Assembly: GCA_002104905.1 (NCBI GenBank)
Contig: MCFE01000296.1
Span: 1 to 64,000, forward strand
Direction of reading: 5' to 3'
DNA: 64,000 nt
Source of the DNA: Basidiobolus meristosporus CBS 931.73
Lineage: Eukaryota; Basidiobolomycota; Basidiobolomycetes; Basidiobolales; Basidiobolaceae
The notes beneath the pieces are model-generated. The model was not told where the DNA came from. It saw only the letters and a program-made list of their open reading frames with translations, and ran no database searches. A program made the position numbers and the translations under genes. The stretch's first letter is position 1. Each line of letters begins with the position of its first letter. Shown here one piece after another: positions 58,876-64,000 of this stretch.

Positions 58876-61800
58876 ATGCTAATTTTGAAACCCGAGTGGA
58901 TTTCGCACGAAGGTACACTTCCTTGTTGCACTCCCCAGATTCCATACTTTTCCGCACAAGCTGACTTCCACCACTTATTTTAAGACGAAAAGAAGAAGAA
59001 GACGAGTATATTCTCATTGGACCTACATCCTGATGGGACACGCTTAGCAACAGGTGGTCTAGGTTTGAGCTGCTTTGCTATATCAAACATCGATCCCTTT
59101 TCAAGGGTTAAAGTTGCGTTTCGTTAGACACGAAAATCAAAATATGGAACATGGAGCCTATTCTCAATCTCACGGAGGAAGAAAACCCGGATGTACCAAA
59201 ACTTTTATCCACTATGGGCTTACACAACGGTATTCGCGTATGTTTCTCTGTTGACCAAATGCTTATTGTAAAAGCTCATGGAATCGGTTCTATTTCTTAG
59301 GCACGGTTTTGTGTCTCAGCTGGTCGAACGGTACTGGCCGTTATTTGGCCTCCGGTTCGGACGACAACATTATTCTCATATGGGAGTTGGATAGGTGCAT
59401 TACCATGGTCGTCATGAGTTCACTGCCCCCCTTTACTTACATACTTATTTTGAAAGATCCTCGGATGGATACGGAAGTGTTCCTTTTGGCAGTTTTGATG
59501 GCGTCGGTAATGTGGAGCATTGGAAAGCGGCGAGAAGATTGGCAGGACATGAGTCTGGTGATGATGCATCTGCATATTCGTACTAATCTTTGCTGGTCAC
59601 TAATTCCTGGGAATCGATCTACAGATGTTACCGACCTCTCGTGGTCTCCTGACAACCGTTATCTTGCTTCTTGCGGTTTAGACAGTCATGTGATTATTTG
59701 GGATACCGCGACTTTCGGTAGGTTGCACTTCAAGGATGTTTTTCGGGGTGGAGAGTAACGACCCATAATCTTATTATAGAGAGGGTCAAGAAAATAGATC
59801 AGCACCATGGTTTCGTGAAGGGTGTTACGTGGGATCCCGTTGGCAAGTATCTAGCGACGCAGGTATGAATTTTCTGAGCAAGCTCATCAACTTGCTAGGA
59901 GGCTTATGGACGTTCTCCATTACAGTCTGACGATAAAACGGTAAAGATCTGGCGAACATCGGATTGGTCGCTGGAGAAAAGTATTTCCGACCCTTTCACA
60001 CAGTCTGCTGGAACCACCTTCTTCCGTCGACTAAGGTTGGTGAAAGGATTATCTCTCTTGCCTGCGTTGCCAATCTAATTGAATTCCAAGTTGGTCGCCC
60101 GAAGGTTCTCATATCGCGGCAGCAAATGCCATTAACGGGTCAGTTCCCGTTGCCGCAGTTATTTCGAGAGATACCTGGAAATCAGACGTATCCTTGGTGG
60201 GCCACGATGCCGCCGTAGAAGTAGTGGTAAGCTATGGGCAACTCACTGGGTTCTTTGCATGGCCAAAACTGACCGTAATCTTGTACATATTCAGAAATTC
60301 AACCCGATCATGTTTCACCACAAGGACGTGAATACCACCGTAAGCTCGGCCAAGAGGGAGGAATTTCAAGACCTTACAGCAGTTTGTGCCGTTGGTAGTC
60401 AGGATCGAGGAATATCAGTGTGGATCAACAGAAATGCACGGCCTCTAGCGGTGGCCCAGTCTGTGTTTCAACATAGCGTGCTTGATCTCAGCTGGTAAGC
60501 ATCAATGTTACTAGTCCTACGGTCGCATTAGGTTTAAACATTCCCTGCTATTAGGAGCAGCAACGGACTTGTCTTATGCGGGTGCTCCTACGATGGGAGT
60601 GTGACTGTCCTTCAATTTAAGCAGGAAGAGTTTGGAGTGCCGTTAAGTAGCGAAGAAAAGGTAGACCTGGATATCATCCGTAGATCAGAGCATTTGTCTA
60701 ATCTCGAAATCCTCCATAGGATGTTCTACTGGCAAAATATGGCTACAAGAAAAAAGCCGTCATCATTGCCGAAACTCCAGATCAACTCTCGCTAGAGGAG
60801 GAAAATGCCGTCATAAATAAGAACCAGGCGTCCAAACGTATTGCGGACCTTATGGGTGGCGATTCGTCAAAGCCGACATCAATCACGAACGGGTCTGTCG
60901 AAACCCCGAAAACCCCAACTTTTCCCAGAAATAGCATGGCCACTCCTAGGTTAAAATCCAACAATGAAATACTTCGTCCATCCGCTGGTTTGACCTCAGG
61001 CTCTGGTGGCGCGCCTTCAACCCCAGTTCAACAGAAGGTAACGCTTACAAAAGACGGAAGAAAGCGAATACAGCCACAATTCCTTCGAGGGTATTTATTT
61101 GAAATTTGATCCTTTGTATCGGCTATAATCTCACGCATCCCCAGATTGTCGGGCCCTTCTGATGCCTCTCCCAACCTATCGCGAGCATCGCCCTCCCTGG
61201 TCAGTAATGTATTTGGCAAGTGACCGTCAGCCTTTGGATACTAACGCCAATTCCAGCCACGTTCAACTCACCCCGAGTTTGGGTTTGCTCGGTTGAATGC
61301 CCCCGTCGGTTCAGAAATCGAGGCAGACTCTGTTGCTAGTTGCCTTCCACAGGCAGATATCCCTACCATGGTTATTGGAAACAAAAGAAAAGATCACACC
61401 GAGGGTGGCCCTCATTCCAAGAAATCAAGCTTGAAGGTAAGAATTGTTGGAAAAATGCATATAGCCGTGGTATTATCTCACGAATTTCCGGACACAGGAC
61501 CCCAAGCCAATCGACTTGAATGGACTACAGCTGCCCTCGAACGTCGGGACATCTATAATAAAATTAGCGACACCTAAAATCAAGGCACATCTTATACGTA
61601 CCAAGGTCGGGGAGGTCTCCCGCACCCTGGAGTGCCACAACAGTCTCGACATGAAGGGTAAAGTAGATACATATGAGAACCAGCTCTTGGCCTGAAGCTA
61701 ACCAAAATCCCAACCAGAACCCTCGAAGATTTTATGCACGAAGAAAGGCACAATAGCCTGGATCGACTACCTTCCAAATCCAGTTGGGCTTCTTGTAGGG

Positions 61801-63001
61801 AACTCGCTGTTCACTGCTGCAGCGTGTGAAGATGGATGCTTACATGTCTACTCTTCCAGCGGAAGACGGTGTGGTTTGGCTCTTTTATGTGGAACCACTG
61901 ACATACTAATAATATATATATCTTTTATTGAAGCATTTTCCCCTGTATCATGCTGGACTCCCCATCCTCTTTTTTGGACTGCCATGGCCCTTACTTGATG
62001 TGTATAACCACATCTGGATTGCTAAGTGTCTGGTACGATACGTCGCAGTAAGCTTTCGCGCACCATTCGTATGGCTAACCGTCTTTCTCCAGGAACATTT
62101 TTGAACAACGAGCTATAATTACTTCTGTTTCGGTCGCACCGTTACTTCTAAATCCTAGCAATCTGTGTACCTCACCCGAAAGGATAACACACATCACCAC
62201 CGCCACTGTGCGTCCCCAAGGTATCCCCATCATTACCACAAGTGATGGGCATGGGTATACTTACCACTGTGGTATGGAGATATGGGTGCGAATAGCTGAT
62301 AAATGGTTTCTTGGATCTGAGTTTTGCGGCTCAGGGACTATTGTTACCGAAGAAAACAAAGGTGTATTATCTACACTTCAACGGGCATCGCTGAAAAATG
62401 CTGACCTGGATGAAGGGAAGGAGATGATCAACACATTGATGAGTAACAACTACGACGTGCAAAAAGCAATCACCATGGCACACCTAGAGGTATCGTGAGT
62501 CAGCCTATTGCGGTGAAGTCATTTCCTGAGGCTGATCGTTTTCCGAACACCATTAGACTTTCTTGGAGTCTTCGATACTCTTGAAATCCCCCCAGGAATA
62601 CCGCTATTGGCTCGTTTGTTACGCCAGACGTTTGGCTGATGAAACGGAGGTAGCTAAAATAGAAGAACTATGTAAAGATCTACTGGGGCCGAGTGAAAGG
62701 TAATCTCGCTAGTCTGCACACATGCACACACCAGGCCAACCACTCACATCGATGGAATCCATTCAAGCGCCAAGCCATCCGAAAAAAGTTTATGGCAGTC
62801 CACCATATTGGTATGTAACTAAGCCTCTTCTGTTCGTTGGATTGTTTCTGATCATTTCATTGGCGAGATTAGGGGATTCCCAAGCATGAACTACTTCAGG
62901 ATATCCTTCCGGTGCTATCCAGCAACCGTGCTCTCTTCAATATCACCTCCGAATACAAAAGAATGTTGGCTAATTTTGAGCAAACGAGTGTAAGCGAGTA
63001 A
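58876..63001 (+). CDS. HIR1: HIR1/HIRA histone chaperone subunit
   Basis: A WD40 scaffold of the HIR complex, which deposits H3-H4 independently of replication and represses histone genes. Exon 1 is only 37 nt (MLILKPEWISHE); splicing gives KKTSIFSLDLHPDGTRLATGG, then TKIKIWNMEPIL. WD repeats continue: VLCLSWSNGTGRYLASGSDD, VTDLSWSPDNRYLASCGLD, GVTWDPVGKYLATQ, DDKTVKIWRTSDW, then SHIAAANAINGSVPVAAVIS (about 60110). A later segment, VTLTKDGRKRIQPQFL (about 61045), is the B domain that binds Asf1. The C-terminal HIRA domain includes GNSLFTAAACEDGCLHVYSS (about 61800), EYRYWLVCYARRLADE (about 62600) and KHELLQDILPVLSSNRAL (about 62885), ending EQTSVSE. At least twelve introns. Exons around 61450-61800 and 61950-62200 are only roughly placed. 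Confidence 0.92.
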
Positions 63002-64000
63002 ACATCCCATGACTCGTATTGCCGTCATGTGAATAGACGTTCTCGATTATATCTGCACAATCTTGAAGGGTGTCTGTTCATCACCTTGTACACAAAGCTT
63101 GAGTTTCTGTTAACTATCTGTAGATTCTCCGAAAAAAAATAAATCTTCAACCATACGCATCTTGCTCACAATAGGGTTAGCACACAAAAGAGCCAGGCTC
63201 ATTGTCCTCAATCGACACCCTTCACCCTAGTTCCAATATGGGAATTTCTTTGTGATCGGAAGATTAAGGACCCTTTGTCGGTGATGGTCTATGCTATTGA
63301 GTTTCCATCTGTCCATTAACCAGTATGAGTTCTCTTTGTCCACCAAATATCTTTGAAACATGGATGGTGAAAGTTCGGCGTAAATGAAGATCTGTGTTTT
63401 GTCACTGTTTTCAATTCTGGTAACTGACATTCCACATGACTGTTGTGTTACGAGATATGCAATCGCCCTCTTAATTCATTGCGTGTTACCTAATCCATGG
63501 TGCCTCATGACTCAGCGGCCTACGGGTTCGTGAGTAGGTTACTGGATTGCAAATGTCCCTTCACTCGTTTCATACCTTCCGAATATAAATGCGTTATATA
63601 TCATCTCCACACCTCAACCTACATTACGATGTGTATTAAAGTAAGACTCCACCAATCAGAACATGTATACGGTGTGTGGGTGCGAAGATAACGAGGCTGT
63701 CGCCAACTGTCTTTCCAGTGACTCAAATGCATTGAATTATCCAGTTTTAGGTTAAATTCTTCGTTATAGGCTTACCTGGATTAGGAATAAGTTCTAATCA
63801 TCTCAACCCTCAAAGTCATAAGGGAATATATAGTTGAACTGGGTGAATTCCATTTGTTTTTTTACGTGCATATAGGCAGGGTTTCATGCATTCCTTTATT
63901 AAAATGGGTTGCTCCCATATTTGATCGTGGATACCAGGTATTTTAACATTTCTAGGTCTCGCCTGTTAATTATTTTGACCCTTTTCTCCTTCCTTTCTGA
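63002..64000. other. 3' flank of HIR1, no gene seen
   Basis: Short frames on both strands (63227-63430 minus, 63497-63691 plus) have no recognisable motif. An AAATAAA signal near 63136 may end the HIR1 transcript. Confidence 0.4.

Overview
The window is eukaryotic and very probably fungal. Genes carry short GT-AG introns (about 50-90 nt), and the gene set is fungal: an AreA-type GATA factor, an Rrn5-like Pol I factor, HIR1, a stand-alone aminodeoxychorismate lyase, and a sorting nexin of the Mdm1/SNX13/14/25 class. A HEN1 small-RNA methyltransferase, Plavaka-like and Harbinger-like DNA transposons and the protein style fit an early-diverging (zygomycete-grade) fungus better than an ascomycete yeast. 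That placement is inference.

Region 1 (1-28.3 kb) is an AT-rich transposon graveyard with no host gene that I can support. Two nested stacks can be read base by base. In the first, a Ty1/copia LTR (1752-15082) is split twice: by a 4.4-kb PIF/Harbinger-type DNA transposon (2028-6475) and by a copia element (6497-15029, target duplication ataat). The copia element carries a decayed TNP2 (Plavaka/CACTA) transposase. In the second, a plus-strand copia element (17217-27535, target duplication atccc) holds a 734-bp fold-back MITE in its 5' LTR, a solo LTR in its reverse transcriptase (duplication tgcac), and a complete 4,685-bp minus-strand copia element in its 3' LTR (duplication aatac). The MITE has the same termini as the Harbinger element. 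Primer-binding sites match the complement of the initiator-tRNA anticodon arm, as in Drosophila copia.

Region 2 (28.3-41 kb) begins abruptly with host genes. They are a secreted calcineurin-like phosphoesterase with six beta-prism (MABP-like) repeats, a dTDP/UDP-glucose 4,6-dehydratase and a peroxisomal D-amino-acid oxidase, all on the minus strand, then a GATA transcription factor on plus. LTR relics lie between them.

Region 3 (43-63 kb) is a compact housekeeping block. In order it holds an RRN5-like SANT protein (+), RPL37 (+), HEN1 (+), aminodeoxychorismate lyase (+), the MDM1-like sorting nexin (-), an ornithine cyclodeaminase/mu-crystallin (+), an ER-type DnaJ (+) and HIR1 (+). HEN1 and the lyase are 98 bp apart. 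The lyase and the nexin converge with 74 bp between stop codons. The nexin and the cyclodeaminase diverge from about 450 bp. The genes do not form one pathway. Chromatin and RNA silencing (HIR1, HEN1) beside a dense transposon block is suggestive only.

Introns were placed by eye from splice sites and family alignment, so exon ends are approximate.
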